A DNA stretch of 64,000 nt from Zantedeschia hybrid cultivar (taxonomy: Eukaryota > Streptophyta > Magnoliopsida > Alismatales > Araceae). Within the stretch, counting starts at the first letter, position 1; each line of letters starts with the position of its first letter. Below, one piece after another: positions 37,809 to 49,405 of the stretch. The stretch is taken from the NCBI GenBank assembly GCA_030544215.1, contig JARZZO010000008.1, forward strand, positions 28,559,614 to 28,623,613, given 5' to 3'. The translations under genes and the position numbers were made by a program. The notes beneath the pieces are model-generated. The model had not been told where the DNA came from, did no database searches, and was given only the letters and a program-made list of their open reading frames with translations.

Positions 37809-38596
37809 AGTACTACGTGGATATAATCCTTCATTCGTACAATGCTCTCGAGTCAACTCAAGGTATGGCGTGCTGTCAAACCCTAACCGGTCGACTCACT
37901 TAGATTGGATGCCGCTGATGCATATCGAAAAACTCATTTTCCGATATTATCGTCCGCCCTGGCCAAAGACTTCCGCGCATCCTTCCTAGAGCATTCTCTC
38001 TCTAAGTACTGAGAGCGAATGATTCCTTATTGACATATAATTCCCTTCGACGGTATTCCGTTGTACCCAATCCTTGGCTGTTTAGAATCATGTGGTTAGA
38101 GATTTATAAACCAAGATCAAAGCACAGAAGTCCACCGACAAGGTGTCCTTAGTGTCTCAGGTCCGAGGACCATCCACGCAACTGCGGCAATAGAATCAAG
38201 CTGGTTGACAGTGAGGTACAATACCATCTAGCGATTCAGTTGGATCAGTTCAGTGAACTCATTCTCTAATGAGTACCTACAGATTCGCCTTAGTGTCTCC
38301 ACACAAGTTATTTATGAGATCAGTCACCCTCATCATATGAGCATGAGTAAATAGTACTAGTCTAACTGGATATCCGATGTCCTCCGATTAGGAAAGATTA
38401 AGAATATGTGTTTTTAAGTGATCAGTCTCATTAGTATGATCTCATCATAATTTGATCACTATAGCATATATTCACGGACTTCATTATGAGACAATAATTA
38501 ATATGATTTACACACAATGAATATTATGCCATTATATTAATAAATATGAACGAGATTATAAAGTCATATTGGCTTGTAGGCCACCTAAGACTAACA

Positions 38597-38960
38597 GATG
38601 ATTGATGCTAAGGCCACCCCTAAGATTTCTATTCCGGCCCTGCCAGTATTCCACCTGTTACCATCAGAAATGCCAGTTTATAGAAGGTACAACGGGACTA
38701 GTAACCCGTTCATATACCTGAAGAAGTTCCTCTATGAATCCTTGTTATGGCAGAATGACAAGAGATCCTTAACTTTCTTGTTTAGAAGACCGCTCCAAGG
38801 ACCGGCCCTTGAATGATTCTTCTCATTGGATCCAACAGATGCCGAGGACTTTGATATTGTCTCCAAAATATTCCTACAAAGATACAAGGATCGGTTTGCT
38901 CCGTCTCTCTTTATTACATACCTAGTTTTTTAGAAGATGAAGCTGGACGAAGATTTTGTC
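38597..38960 (+). pseudogene. Gypsy element C gag, piece 2
   Basis: Resumes the gag frame after the copia insertions: PVYRRYNGTSNPFIYLKKF, then FLQRYKDRFAPS, matching the conserved core of plant gypsy gag (an F-x-R-Y capsid stretch followed by K-x-x-x-D-E-x-F). It has in-frame stops at about 38814 and 38931. It breaks off at about 38960 in unrelated DNA. Confidence 0.7.
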
Positions 38961-40960
38961 ACTGATCGTTTCGAATTGTGCGTCGTTAAACACATGAAAA
39001 CGTTCAATCTAAATTTATCCGGCTCACTCAAATCAGAGTTTAAAAATTAACAGTGGTGAGTCCGAGTCGATCCACAGAGAGTTAGAATTTTAATTTCGAA
39101 AACTTTGGAATCTAGTTATCTAAAAAAATAGATGAGAATTTGAATAACTAATTACTTAATCAAGCTAAAACTCAATTACTTTAATTAAACAAATCTTTTT
39201 TTTTTCTTTTCTTTTTTAGAAATTAACCACAAACGTAAATGGAAAATAAGCACGCCAAAGAAAATTATAACATCAAAGACAAACTATTGTTTAAATGTAT
39301 AAATCATTAATTATCATGAATCAAATAATCTAATTAACAACTAATAATTAATTAAACAACAACTATTCAAGAACTAATCTTAGTTAAATAACCAAAAACT
39401 AACTAAATAATACTAACACTACCCCTAATTAAAGAACCAAGAACAACACAAGTGGGTTGCCGGCTGCTTGCTTGCAGTGAATGGAGATTAGGAGAGAGCT
39501 GTTGTTGCATGGAGGGATTGCAGCTGGCAGCAGTTCAAGTGCACGTGGAGGAGGTTTGCATGGCTGCTGGAAGCTTCTTGGATGCGTTGGAAAGAGTGGG
39601 GAAGCTGGAGCAGCTGTTGCTATGCGCTGGAAGGCTGCTGTTGCTGTGGACAGTGGGGAAGCTGGGTGTGCGTTGGATGCTGCTGGAAGAAGCTATGCCG
39701 CGTGGCTGTGCATGCAGGAGGTGCTGCACAGGAGGAAGCCGTGGAGAGCTGGAACGCTCGGTGAAGCTGGGAGGAGTTGGAGGGCTTGGAGCTTGCGTGC
39801 ATGTTGCTGCTGCACGTGGATGGCAGGGTGCTTGAGGTGCTGTTGGTGGCTGGTACACCGCCGCTGGAGGAGGTCGGTTGAGGAGCTGCTGCATGCAGGT
39901 GTTGGAGAAGGACGTGCATGCATGCACGTCTGCACACTGGGGCGCGTGGAGGAGCTTCAGGATCTGTGCACGAACGGCAGACGGCGTGCATGCATGCGCG
40001 TAGAGGCGTGCTGGATCGCAGTGTGCTTGGATCGCAGGGTGCTGTTGATGGTGTGCTTGGATCGCAGGGTGCTGGAGACAGAGAGAAATCGAGAGAAGGG
40101 AAGAAGGGTGCTGGGAAGGAGAGGAGGAATACCGGAGAGAGGAAGAGAAAGAGGAGAGGAGAGGTTAAGAAGAGGAAAAAGAACAGGGCAAGAGAGGAAG
40201 AACTCGGCTGGGGGGAAGAAAGAATAGAAGAGAGTGGTGTGGGAGAGAGACGAAAATAAAGGAGGAGAAGAGGGCTCGGCTGGGAGGAAGAAAGAATAGA
40301 AGAGAGGGGTGGAGAGAAAGGCTACGGAGGAGGAGGAGGAATCGGCTAGCAAAACTGGAGAACAAAACGTGGGGGAGAGTTTTTATAGAGAGGAGAAGGA
40401 GGAGAGGCTGCCGGGTTTGAGTTGGAAAAGGAGGAGGATATGTGGGAGACTTGGAGAAGGGACAGGATTTGGATCTGGAGAGGAAGAGGAAGAGGAAATT
40501 GGAAAAGAAATAGGATTCGACTTTCTAAAACGAGAAAGAGAGAGAGGATTTTTAAAATAAAAGAAGGGATGTGTTTAGGAAATCGGAGAGACGGAGGGAA
40601 ATAGTGGGTTTTAGAAAACTCCAGCGAATGAAGGAATCAAATTGTATTTTTACCCCTGTTTTAGTTGAAATCTGCACACTAGACCTCCCCAAATTTCCGA
40701 AAACTCCACCAGCTGCACTGCGTCATCGGCATGTCCTGTTCACATAAAATAAATATAAATTAGCGCACTATCATAAAAATATTATCATATTTATTCATTT
40801 CGTCTCGATTTTGTCGAAAAACCGCAAATGCGCTACACTCCTTTAATCACATGAAATGACGATGTTTTTAAGTCAGAATTTGATGAAATTGGTACCGTTG
40901 GACTTGTTACACAATTATCTGTCATTTCATGTTATTTTGCAGATAAAAACATGAGTATGA
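38960..40960. mobile_element. Unidentified insertion of about 2 kb within gypsy gag
   Basis: Interrupts gag between DEDFVTDRF and the FADRWHAMAEK motif, so it is an insertion. The left third is AT-rich and starts near GTGGTGAGTCCGAGTCGATCC. The middle (39470-40560) is G- and purine-rich on the plus strand, with GGAAGAAAGAATAGAAGAGA twice (about 40215 and 40290), GGATCGCAGGGTGCTG twice and a TATA-like TTTTTATAGAGAG near 40380. The right part is AT-rich and ends near a splice-like TTTTGCAG (about 40942). Overlapping open frames of 100-250 codons here reflect composition, not a recognised protein. No inverted termini were found. It could be a non-coding LTR-type element or a captured gene end. 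Confidence 0.5.
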
Positions 40961-40965
40961 GGCAT

Positions 40966-41938
40966 ATGGTTGCCCTTAAATGATCAATTTAACGCTTTAT
41001 CAGTCACCTTCGCTGATAGATGGCATGCCATGGCTGAGAAAGTTAAAGATCATTTGTCCGACTCTGAGCAAGTGAAGATGATGATCGCTAATTTCATACC
41101 TCAGTACAAGTTGGTCCTTACACTAAATAACCTTACTAATATGGCTTTATGAGAGGGTGCGTTATACTCAAAATGTATTCAAAGACTCCACATTTTCTAG
41201 TCTCTTTGACCCTCACCGACCTAACATGCCTCCACCCAGGAAACCCAATGCACCAAGTTCTTCCAACATTGGCCCAACAACTGAAAGCATAATAACAAAT
41301 GAGCAAGTGAGTTCCATGAATAATAGACAAACCCCTATGAGGAACCAAACACCACCATACAATAATCAAAGGCCACAGAACCCGCAAGGCTTCAAACCCT
41401 AGCAAGAGCCTCCACCTCTCAACTAACCTCGTCAGCATCCAAATTACAACCAAGTGCCCCTACCCATTGAGTACACCCAACTAAAAAAACCATCTGGCCC
41501 TAAGAGATCCCAGTATTCCCCACTACCAAAGTCCCTATTCGACATCTTCAACGCTCTCATGGCAGCTAACGCCCTCACATTACCAAAAGAAAGGACCACC
41601 TGGCCACAAAATGTTGATATGTCTTACTACTATGTGTTTCATCGTCAGCCTGGACACATAATTGATGTATGTTTTCAATTTTGGGACTATATTCATAATC
41701 TAAATGATCAAGGTGAAATTGATTGGGAGGAGATGCGTAAGTACATCTCAACTTTGAAAGCCAAAAGACCTACACAGCAGCAACAGTAACAACAAGTTCA
41801 GCAAGCGCCGGCTCAGCAACCGGTGCTTCAATAGCCAAATATGGATATCATCCAGAACCCGCTCCTAGAGCACCCTCCGAACTAACAAATAGCCCCCATT
41901 CTTATTAATAGCCAGTTCGAAGTAAATCGGGGTCAACA
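40966..41938 (+). pseudogene. Gypsy element C gag, piece 3
   Basis: FADRWHAMAEKVKDHLSDSE through LVLTLNNLTNM, VFDPHRP-like and PPPRKP segments align closely with the gag of element B on the opposite strand. The variant knuckle FHRQPGHIIDVC is present, and the frame ends in a glutamine-rich tail. At least three stops and one frame change break it. Homology stops at 41939, where minus-strand element A begins. This match is the evidence that C and B are one family in opposite orientation. Confidence 0.8.
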
Positions 41939-44439
41939 AGATTATCATGAAAATTTATGTTGTTTATGTGACAAATAAACCTATTAAAAACTAAGTGAAT
42001 GTGATCGCCAGAAACTTTTAACTAAAAAGTTCCAAAAGAAAAGATTGATCGCCTTCTTGTTTTGGAATTGGGAGATGTTGAAGTTCTTGATTCTCTTCCT
42101 TCAGCCGGCTGAAAAAAGAGAACCCTTTTGATTTTGTTCTTATTTTGGATACTTATCGGACTTTGAAGATCATCCAGGTTCTTTTTCTTTGTTGACTCTC
42201 TCCTCTTTATCTTCTTTTGTACCTTGCAACAAACAAAGATAAAATAAAATAATAAGAACTCAAGCAGAGGTAGTACATATTCTAATGAAGATTATGATCA
42301 TGCAACTTACACAAAGAACTCACTTGTTTGATGGTCTTTAAAACCCCTTAAACAAATAGGTTTGAAATTATGCTAATGAGTATATGTTGCATGGAGTGAT
42401 GTGATGAAAATGTGATGCTAATGTGATAAAAATATGAGAAAGATGTAGAAATTAATTAAGAACTAAGTTGGGTGGCCCCTAGAAAGCCTTGATCTTGATT
42501 GGATCTTGAAAGGACGAAGAACGGATGAAGAAAGGATGTACCTTACTTCAAGACTCCTAGAAGTAGCAACGCTTTGATCCTTCAGCGTTTGGACATTGTC
42601 TTCTTCTTGGATCACTCAAAATTATCACTAATCTTTCAAGAATTATCACTAACTTTTTAATGACCAAGGGGTTGGGTATTTATAGGCTTAAGTTCACACA
42701 TCTGCGGTTACTTAAAGATTAACATGAAAGAATTTGACGTTTATCCAACTAACAAACAGATAAACACAGATTAATTCATCATTATCTGTAATTATCTAAA
42801 ATGCGTCACCCATAGGAGACGTCTTTTAGCTTAATTAAGATAAGGATAAACATCCAGAAAAAGAGACAGAAACAGCTTAGGAGACCTAAATGGCGTCGTG
42901 CCCTGAAGACATCTTTTAGCTAATTAATCAATTAATTAAAATTAAAATTTAAATAAGAATAAACTCTAAATGACGTCTACATATGTCGACGTCTTTTATA
43001 CTTTTTCATATTTGATTAAAATTTGAGTCAAAATCAATTTAATTAATTAACTTAAATTATGTCTGTCTGACCCGATACTATTTAGACAATTAATTCAAAA
43101 ACAGATTAATAAAAATTAACTAATGATTAAATATCAGACCATTTTGAGGCATTATTATATGATATGAAATTTACTCAAAATGATGTCAAAATTAGTATGT
43201 CTACAGCTGCCTCACCTTGACATCGTCTTTGCAAGGGAGTGAAATGAAATGGAATGTACTGAAAAGGTGATGCCAAGGTGTGATGAGACACGCTCTCAAC
43301 ATCACATGATTGAAAATTTTCTCAAAATCATTAACGAAGATAACTTAAGGAGATCAATAGAATCAATTCTATCTGGATGAGATAGACAAGAAAATAAAAT
43401 AAGGTCAATCAACCTCCACGGATTGGGAAGTACCCCAGGTCATAGACACTATAGGTTTCATCATGGGGAGCGATTGCCAGCCAATGTGGACGTGCTGCAG
43501 TCATGATGGATCTTAAAAAAAAAACAAGAAATATTGGAGATAAAGAATTTAGGAAATGATAGAATTCCAAGGATATCTTCAAGCGAACCTCAAAGATAAT
43601 CAAGATACTCAATTCAGAATGGAATATTTTATATCATGTTAGAATTATTTGATCAATGGTCTGAAACTTAATCAATAATTAATTTTTATCACAGTGATTT
43701 CAAAGTCCTACATGATGCATGCTGGGCTAAAAGAAAAATATAAAGTCAAATAAAATATAAATTAATCAAGGATAATATTATTAAATCGTCATTAATGAGT
43801 CAAGATATTAATTCTGGTAATTCAGTGCTAAGCCGAAGCTCGTTTATCCACGCACTGTTTTACTAAAGCGGAACCATCGTCCTCACTAATTAACAATTCA
43901 ACGGCCTATCCGTGCAATTAAGAATTCACTAGAATTATCACTGTTTTTGTTAAAGGGGAACTCAAATTCCAGTTTCATCAAAATCACAAGGTCCTTGACA
44001 TACTTTAATAAATATTTAACATATAGTAATGATGATTATGTAAATCAATTATATGAAAGAATATAGGGATAGAGATAATCATTTTTTTAGCCACGGTTGG
44101 GACTCATAAACTCCCATAGTGGGATCTTCTTTGACATTCCCAGCTTCATTTGGATTTTCCTGAATTTCCTACACTAAAAAATTCATTAGTAACTTCAAGC
44201 AAGTGTTTAATTAAGCATCAAAATATGGATAAACATTGAATTTCGGATAAATAACAGAAAATTCTGAAACACGTCGTGTCGCGTCGACGCCATTAAGATT
44301 AACCAAAACGCGTCGCTGTTCAATGACGCCTTTTCAGTCGCAGAAACAGGTTCTAGCTAACTTCTATCCGGATTCCAACTCTCTTCGTGCACATCCTTTC
44401 TCCAATCCGGAAAGGTCTTCCTAGAATCGCAATCCTCTC
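41939..44439 (-). repeat. Element A: 3' LTR and adjacent non-coding DNA
   Basis: Aligns with 47831-50317. The edge is GATTATCATGAAA, against TGATTAACATGAAA in element B. A minus-strand TATA box, CTATAAATACC, lies at 42677-42684, so transcription of the element would start near 42650 and U5 would reach the left edge. Conserved blocks include 43190-43310 and 43430-43510. The right border of the LTR cannot be set because the second LTR is not in the window. Five GCGTC/GACGC hairpins lie here (42798, 42888, 42968, 44266, 44305). Confidence 0.6.
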
Positions 44440-44447
44440 TATATAAA
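44440..44447 (+). promoter_or_regulatory. TATA box of the element A DUF7745-like gene
   Basis: TATATAAA lies 69 bases before the ATG at 44516, opposite in strand to the retroelement, at the position matching the element B copy. Confidence 0.7.
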
Positions 44448-44515
44448 CTCCATAAACTTGTATCAAGGATTTTCAAGGTTTTCAAGGCTTCAAGAAGGAA
44501 AAGCTCAAGAACAAG

Positions 44516-45925
44516 ATGGATTCTTCAAGCAAAAGGATGAAGAAGATGCTAGAGAGGCTCTCCGACGTGGAAAATCATTTAAGTGGAAGAGATCCTAACC
44601 TCCAAGTAAGTTAAATCCTTTTTTCCTTCAATCATTCTTCTTCAATTTTCCTTTTTCTCCATGTTCTTCAAGTTCTTCAAGTAATTCTCCCTTCTATTTT
44701 CTAGGCATATCCTTTGTTTTCCGGCCCAAAGAAATTCACATCTCTCCCTTGGATTCGCAAGCTTGCTAAAAGTACCACAATCTCTATGCAATCATTTGTT
44801 TCCAAGTGGAATATCCAAGGTTTATTAGTCCATGCAAAGCATTACAACAGTCCAAACGTAGACTGGGCGACTATAGGTGCTTTGATTGAGTTATGGCATC
44901 CTCAAACCCATACCTTCCTTTTTTCTGAATTTGAATGCACTATTCTTCTAGAGGAGGTTGAACTCCCATTGGGCCTTCCCAAAATCAAGTTGTACGGTGA
45001 CAATGAAGTGATCCAGAATAAGATGGCTCTGATGAAGGAAAAGATCACAGGTCAACAATTGTTGATGATGATTATGAAGGACCCAAAAGAAGTTAAAGGG
45101 TGCCTCACCAAGAAATGAATCAACATTGCAAAGCTAGCAGAGTGGACTTTGTACGAAATTGAAGATCTTAGAGAGGATGACATTGAGAACGTGATGAAAG
45201 CATTCACCACGTGCCTAGCTGGAGCTTTGTTCTTTCCTGCTCAAGACAACATACTTGAAGATGATCAAATCAGTGTAATCTGCGAGATCTTTGAGGGAAG
45301 ACAAATAGGCACAGCGATTCTAGCCTATCTCTACAGCGGGTTTTCTGCAGTGTCTACTGGTTAGCCTCCTTATGGTTGCATGCTACTCTTCGCTCTGTGG
45401 GTTGAGTTGCACTTCAAGTTTGAATATCACACTAGGAATTCAGCAAGACCATCTCAAATCTATCAGAATAGCCGTATCTTCCATATTTCCAACATAGTGA
45501 AATTCAATGAGAAGATGATCAATCGAGTGCTAAAACTCAAGACTTGAGCTGACAGGAGAGATTATCTGAGAACAATGTCAGCAAATGGGTTCGACTCTTC
45601 ACCTTTTGCTCTAGTAGGAAAATCCATTCGAATGCGTCGTGCAGCGGGTGCAGAGCTTAAACTGATTGGGACTACTGAGTTCGTGTTGTATAATCCTCAT
45701 TGCTGCTATACTCAACTCAACCTGCCTCGCCATGAATTCCCTGAGTTTTCCTATACATCTCCAATCAAGAAGCGTGCCTTAGAATCCGATGAAGACTATG
45801 AAGCTACTGAACTTATAGTCACATTGTGGAATATTAGCTTCAATCATCGTGTAAAATCTTCTCATAATGCTCATAGAGGCTTAACCTATCCATATGTAAT
45901 GGGGCTTCAGGAAATTTGTCCTTGA
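44516..45925 (+). pseudogene. DUF7745-like gene, element A copy (three stops)
   Basis: Exon 1 44516-44605 and exon 2 44705-45925, with the same intron position as the element B copy (CAA/GTAAGT and TTCTAG). The frame is unshifted end to end, but stops occur at 45116-45118 (TGA), 45362-45364 (TAG) and 45545-45547 (TGA), where the B copy has glycine, arginine and arginine codons. The signature VDWATIGALIELWHPQTHTF and the ECTILLEEVELPLGLP segment are kept. It is a recently dead gene; the lack of indels suggests it was still intact when element A inserted. Confidence 0.8.
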
Positions 45926-46097
45926 AAACTCTCTTTTTCTTTTCCTTTTATGATGTAATAAAGAATTTATTTCAATAAAGAATTGTTCCTTTATGTCTTG
46001 AAATTCATCCTCAATATTCTGTGACTTGTCCAAGATTTTTCTTTGAATAAAAACTTGATTTTTCCTTAAAATATTACAATTCGGGTTTACTTAATGT

Positions 46098-46642
46098 AAA
46101 ACGCATCCACTCAGAAAGACGCCTTTCAACCACAATTCATTTTCCAAAAATCAGACATTAATCCTTAAAATCCCGAATTAATTTTAAATCGCGTCCAATA
46201 ATCTAGACGCCATTCATTAAAAAATCCTTTTCTAAAATCAAAGATTAATTATGAAAATCCTAAATTAATTTTAAAACGCGTCCATTAATCTAGACGCCAT
46301 TCAGTCAAAAATCCTTTTCCAAAATCAGAGATTAATTTTGAAAATCCCAAATTAATTTTAAAACGTGTCCGATGTCTAGACGCCTTTTAATCAAAAATCT
46401 TTTTTTTTCAAAAATCAAAGATTAATCCTTAAAATCCTGAATTATCATTGAAACGCGACCATATGTCTAGACGCCTTTCAATCCTCTCTCTTACTTTCTC
46501 CAGAATTTCGCCATTAATTCTGTGATTAATCAACTGAAACGCGTCCTGAGATGTTGACGCGTTTAATCATTATGCCTTGTACTGTTCTAACAAGAATTGA
46601 TGGTTTAAGCTGAAACGCGTCGTGATGTATAGACGCCTTTTC
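46098..46642. repeat. GCGTC/GACGC hairpin array, element A intergenic region
   Basis: Seven interrupted palindromes (starting about 46098, 46186, 46272, 46361, 46450, 46536, 46612) between the two genes. Each reads like AAACGCGTCC, then 8-12 variable bases, then AGACGCC and TTT. The repeats at 46167, 46254, 46341 and 46431 are tandem copies of an 87-90-bp unit (AAAATCCnnAATTAATTTT + hairpin + AAAATC). Element B has five hairpins in the matching region, without the tandem expansion. Confidence 0.85.
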
Positions 46643-46984
46643 CCCAATTCAAACCTCTGTCCTTTGCCGCCTCAGTTTATGCGCCATGAATAGCGTTGCT
46701 GTACTCCGACACGTTTTAACTTTCTCTAATAGAAGTCGCAAAGGACCCCTTTCTTCCTCATTTGTTCCAAACTCTTCCTCTCGTCTCTGGCGATTTCTTG
46801 CTCTTCTGGCTTCCCTTCATCTTCTCTGGCGATCATCTCCACCATCGGCGACTCCCTTGTCCTTCCGGTGACCATCTACGTTCACCGGCGACCCCTCTCT
46901 CCGGCCTCCTTCTTTCTCATTCAAATTCTCTCTCTCTTACCCGAGCCCCATCATCCTTCTCCCTCTCAAGCTTTCTTCAAAACA

Positions 46985-47820
46985 ATGGAGCAAGGCGAAG
47001 GGTCAAGAGGGAGTGGTAAACGCCGCCGCGCCATCCGTGTGACAAGGAGGGATGAGTCCAAAGTCCCTCCCGAGGAGGCAAGGGCCCTAGAGACGGCGGT
47101 GGCGATTCTAAAGGAAGAAGTCCCTCCACCGGCAATGATTGAAGGAGGAGAAGAAGAGGAAGAGGCTCTTCATTTGGTAAGGATTTCTCTTGATTGAAAA
47201 TGGAATGAAGGAAAGGGGAGAAAGGGACTCTTTGAAAGAGCCCGAAAATCTACTTTGAATGGCGTCCAGACCAGGTGATGCCTTTCAAAGGGCGTCGACC
47301 TGGTTCGACGCCATTCAAAACGAAATTTCATTTTTTAATAGGGTAGAAATTAGGTTTGAATTGCGTCAAGGATGTTGGACGCCTTTCAATGGGCGTCCAG
47401 CATGGTAGACACCTTTTAGACAAAATATTTTATTTATTTAATGACCATGAACTGATGAAATTTTCTTATTTTTATTTGCAGGGGACGATGATGGCTCGTA
47501 TCTCATGGGACCTGGTTATAGGAGCCTACAGAGGGTTACCTGACTTCCAGAAGGCGCGGCTGCGCCGGATGGGATTTAGGGAGATCTTAGACATCGAGCC
47601 CTTCTGGCTCGACTTCGTTCTACTGCAGGCACTCAGGGAGTGTTGGCACGCGGAGAGTCGAACATTCCTAATGCCCTGGGGCCACATGGTCCCAAGTCTA
47701 GAGGATGTGGCCAGGATCACTGGTCTTAGAGTAGAGGGCTTACTGATGAGCGGGGTGACCTACCACGATTACCGTGGGATGGCAGAGGCCCTATTAGGTA
47801 TAGAGGTTGTAGGTGCTTAG
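46985..47820 (+). pseudogene. PMD-like gene, element A copy, truncated by element B
   Basis: Exon 1 46985-47176 (MEQGEGSRGSGKRRRAI..., basic then acidic) and the start of exon 2 from 47482 (MMARISWDLVIGAYRGLPD... EDVARITGLRVEG). The frame matches the element B gene up to EALLGIEV and then ends at the insertion border. The intron 1 site is the same. The remaining exons are displaced beyond element B. Four hairpins occupy the intron (47256-47419). Confidence 0.8.
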
Positions 47821-48513
47821 AATGACCGTGTGATTAACATGAAATATCTATGTTGTTTAGTGTAAACTAACCTATTAAAAACAGCAACTAAAGTGCAGTG
47901 ATCGCCAGAAACTTTTAACTTAAAAGTTTCAAAAGAGATATGATCGCCTACCTTTCAAACGTGGAAGATTGAGTCCTTGGTTCCCCTTCCTCAGCCGGCT
48001 GAAGAAAGAGAGCCCTTTCTTTGCTTTTTGTTCTTGCTGTTGAATTTGAGGTTGAGGATCGTCCAGAAGTTGTGCTTGATTTCCCCTTTTGATCTCTTGT
48101 TGTTGTTGAGTGCAGCAGAGACAGAGAAAGAAAAAAATAATAATGATGAGAATTTAAGTAGAAGCAATATCTGAACTAATCATGATGTTAAGCATATTTA
48201 AAACAGCAAACTCACTTGTTTAATGGCTTTGAAACCCCTTTAGTCAAGTAGGTTTTGAAAGATTATGCTGTGGTGTGTGTTTGCATGAAGTGAATATGAA
48301 GAATGAAACTAATGAAATGAATGCAGTAATGAAAAACTTATGCCCAGTCGGTTGAAGCTTTGAAAGGATGAAGATCTTGAAAGGGACGCCGACTTCTGGG
48401 AATGGCAGCGCTCCGGCGTTACGACGTTGTTGCTTCGATCTTCAACTCGCTATAACGCTATGGCTCAACTCAATTCTCTTCTCTTTTTTTTTTTAACTCT
48501 TCAACATGCAGGG

Positions 48514-48521
48514 TATTTATA
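48514..48521 (-). promoter_or_regulatory. Probable LTR TATA box of element B
   Basis: The minus strand reads GCCTATAAATACCC, conserved with 42677-42684 in element A. Its direction agrees with the gag-pol strand. Confidence 0.6.
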
Positions 48522-49088
48522 GGCATTTCTTGCGTTCGAGATTAACATAGAAAAACTCCGAATTTATCCATCTTAACCGACAGATAAATACTGATTAATT
48601 CATCTTTATCTGTAATTATCTAAAACGCGTCCACCTTGGCTGACGCCTTTCAGATTAATTAAGATAAGGATAAATATCCGGGAAAACTTATCTTTATCTT
48701 TATTAGGTAAAACGCGTCCATCTATGTAGACGTCTTTTCGACTAATTAAGATAAGGATAAACATCCGGAGGAGAAGTTAAAATCACTTAGGCAACCTAAA
48801 ACGCGTCGACATTCCCAGACGCCTTTTAGTTAATTAATTAATTAATTAAAATTCAAATTTAAACGTTAAAATAAGAATAAAGTCTAAATGGCGTCCACTT
48901 GGGTCGACGTCTTTTAGAATTCTTCATATTTTAACTCAAATTTGAGTTAAAATCAATTTAATTGATTAACTTAAACACATCTGTTAAACCCGACACTTAA
49001 AAAGATTAATAAAAATTAATTAATGATTAATTATCAGACCATTTTGAGGCATTATTGTATGATATGAAATTTACTCAAAATGATGTCA

Positions 49089-49405
49089 AAATTAGCGTGT
49101 CTACAGCTGCCTCACCTTGGCATTGTCTTTGCAAGGGAGTGAAATGGAATGGAATGTACTGAAAAGGTGATGCCAAGGTGTGATGAGACACGCTCTTAAC
49201 ATCACATGACTGGAATTTTTCTCGAAATCATCAATGAAGATAGCTCAAGGAAATCAATGGAATTAATCCTGTCTGGATGAAGTAGACAAGGAAATAAAAT
49301 AAAGTCGATCAACCTCCTCGGAGTGGGAAGTACCCCAGGTCGTAGACACTGCAGGTTTCATCATGGGGAGCGTTTGCCAGCCAATGTGGACGTGCTGCAG
49401 CCATG
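49089..49405 (-). other. Conserved block within the LTR-side DNA
   Basis: Two patches, 49089-49200 and about 49315-49405, are much more alike between elements A and B (43197-43310 and 43420-43510) than the DNA around them. The first contains an inverted repeat, CACCTTGGCAT... / ...ATGCCAAGGTG. The second reads on the minus strand as ARPHWLANAP-like and SVYDLGYFP, in an open frame in both copies. It may be a small exon or a regulatory segment; function unknown. Confidence 0.45.

Larger units (their letters stand above)
27527..38596 (-). mobile_element. Copia solo LTR, split by a complete copia element
   Basis: The two parts 27527-28293 and 37814-38596 join into about 1.55 kb that starts TGTTGGG and ends GACTAACA. 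The flanks are GTTGA (27522-27526) and GATGA (38597-38601), a 5-bp duplication with one mismatch. It resembles the LTR of the inserted copia element along its length, for example both minus-strand starts read TGTTAG..T.GGTGGCCT, but it is clearly a different subfamily. No second LTR or internal region exists, so it is best explained as a solo LTR left by recombination within gypsy element C. Confidence 0.7.
41939..47830 (-). mobile_element. Gypsy element A: 3' part only, cut by element B
   Basis: Begins inside element C gag and ends where element B starts. It matches the left 6 kb of element B throughout: LTR-like block with a minus-strand TATA box, DUF7745-like gene, intergenic hairpin array, and the first exons of the PMD gene. 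Its pol half should lie beyond element B, outside the window. Divergence from B is substantial in non-coding DNA and lower in coding DNA. Orientation is inferred from the LTR TATA box and from element B. Confidence 0.7.

Noticed and set aside
39481..40227. A 248-codon frame as a real protein gene
   Set aside because: Composition is driven by purine-rich DNA. Several overlapping frames on both strands are equally long. No domain, start context or splice structure supports it.
43409..43612. The HWLA...YDLGYFP frame as a Ulp1-type protease fragment
   Set aside because: Only a loose resemblance to an HW...Y motif over 30 residues, with no other catalytic motif nearby.
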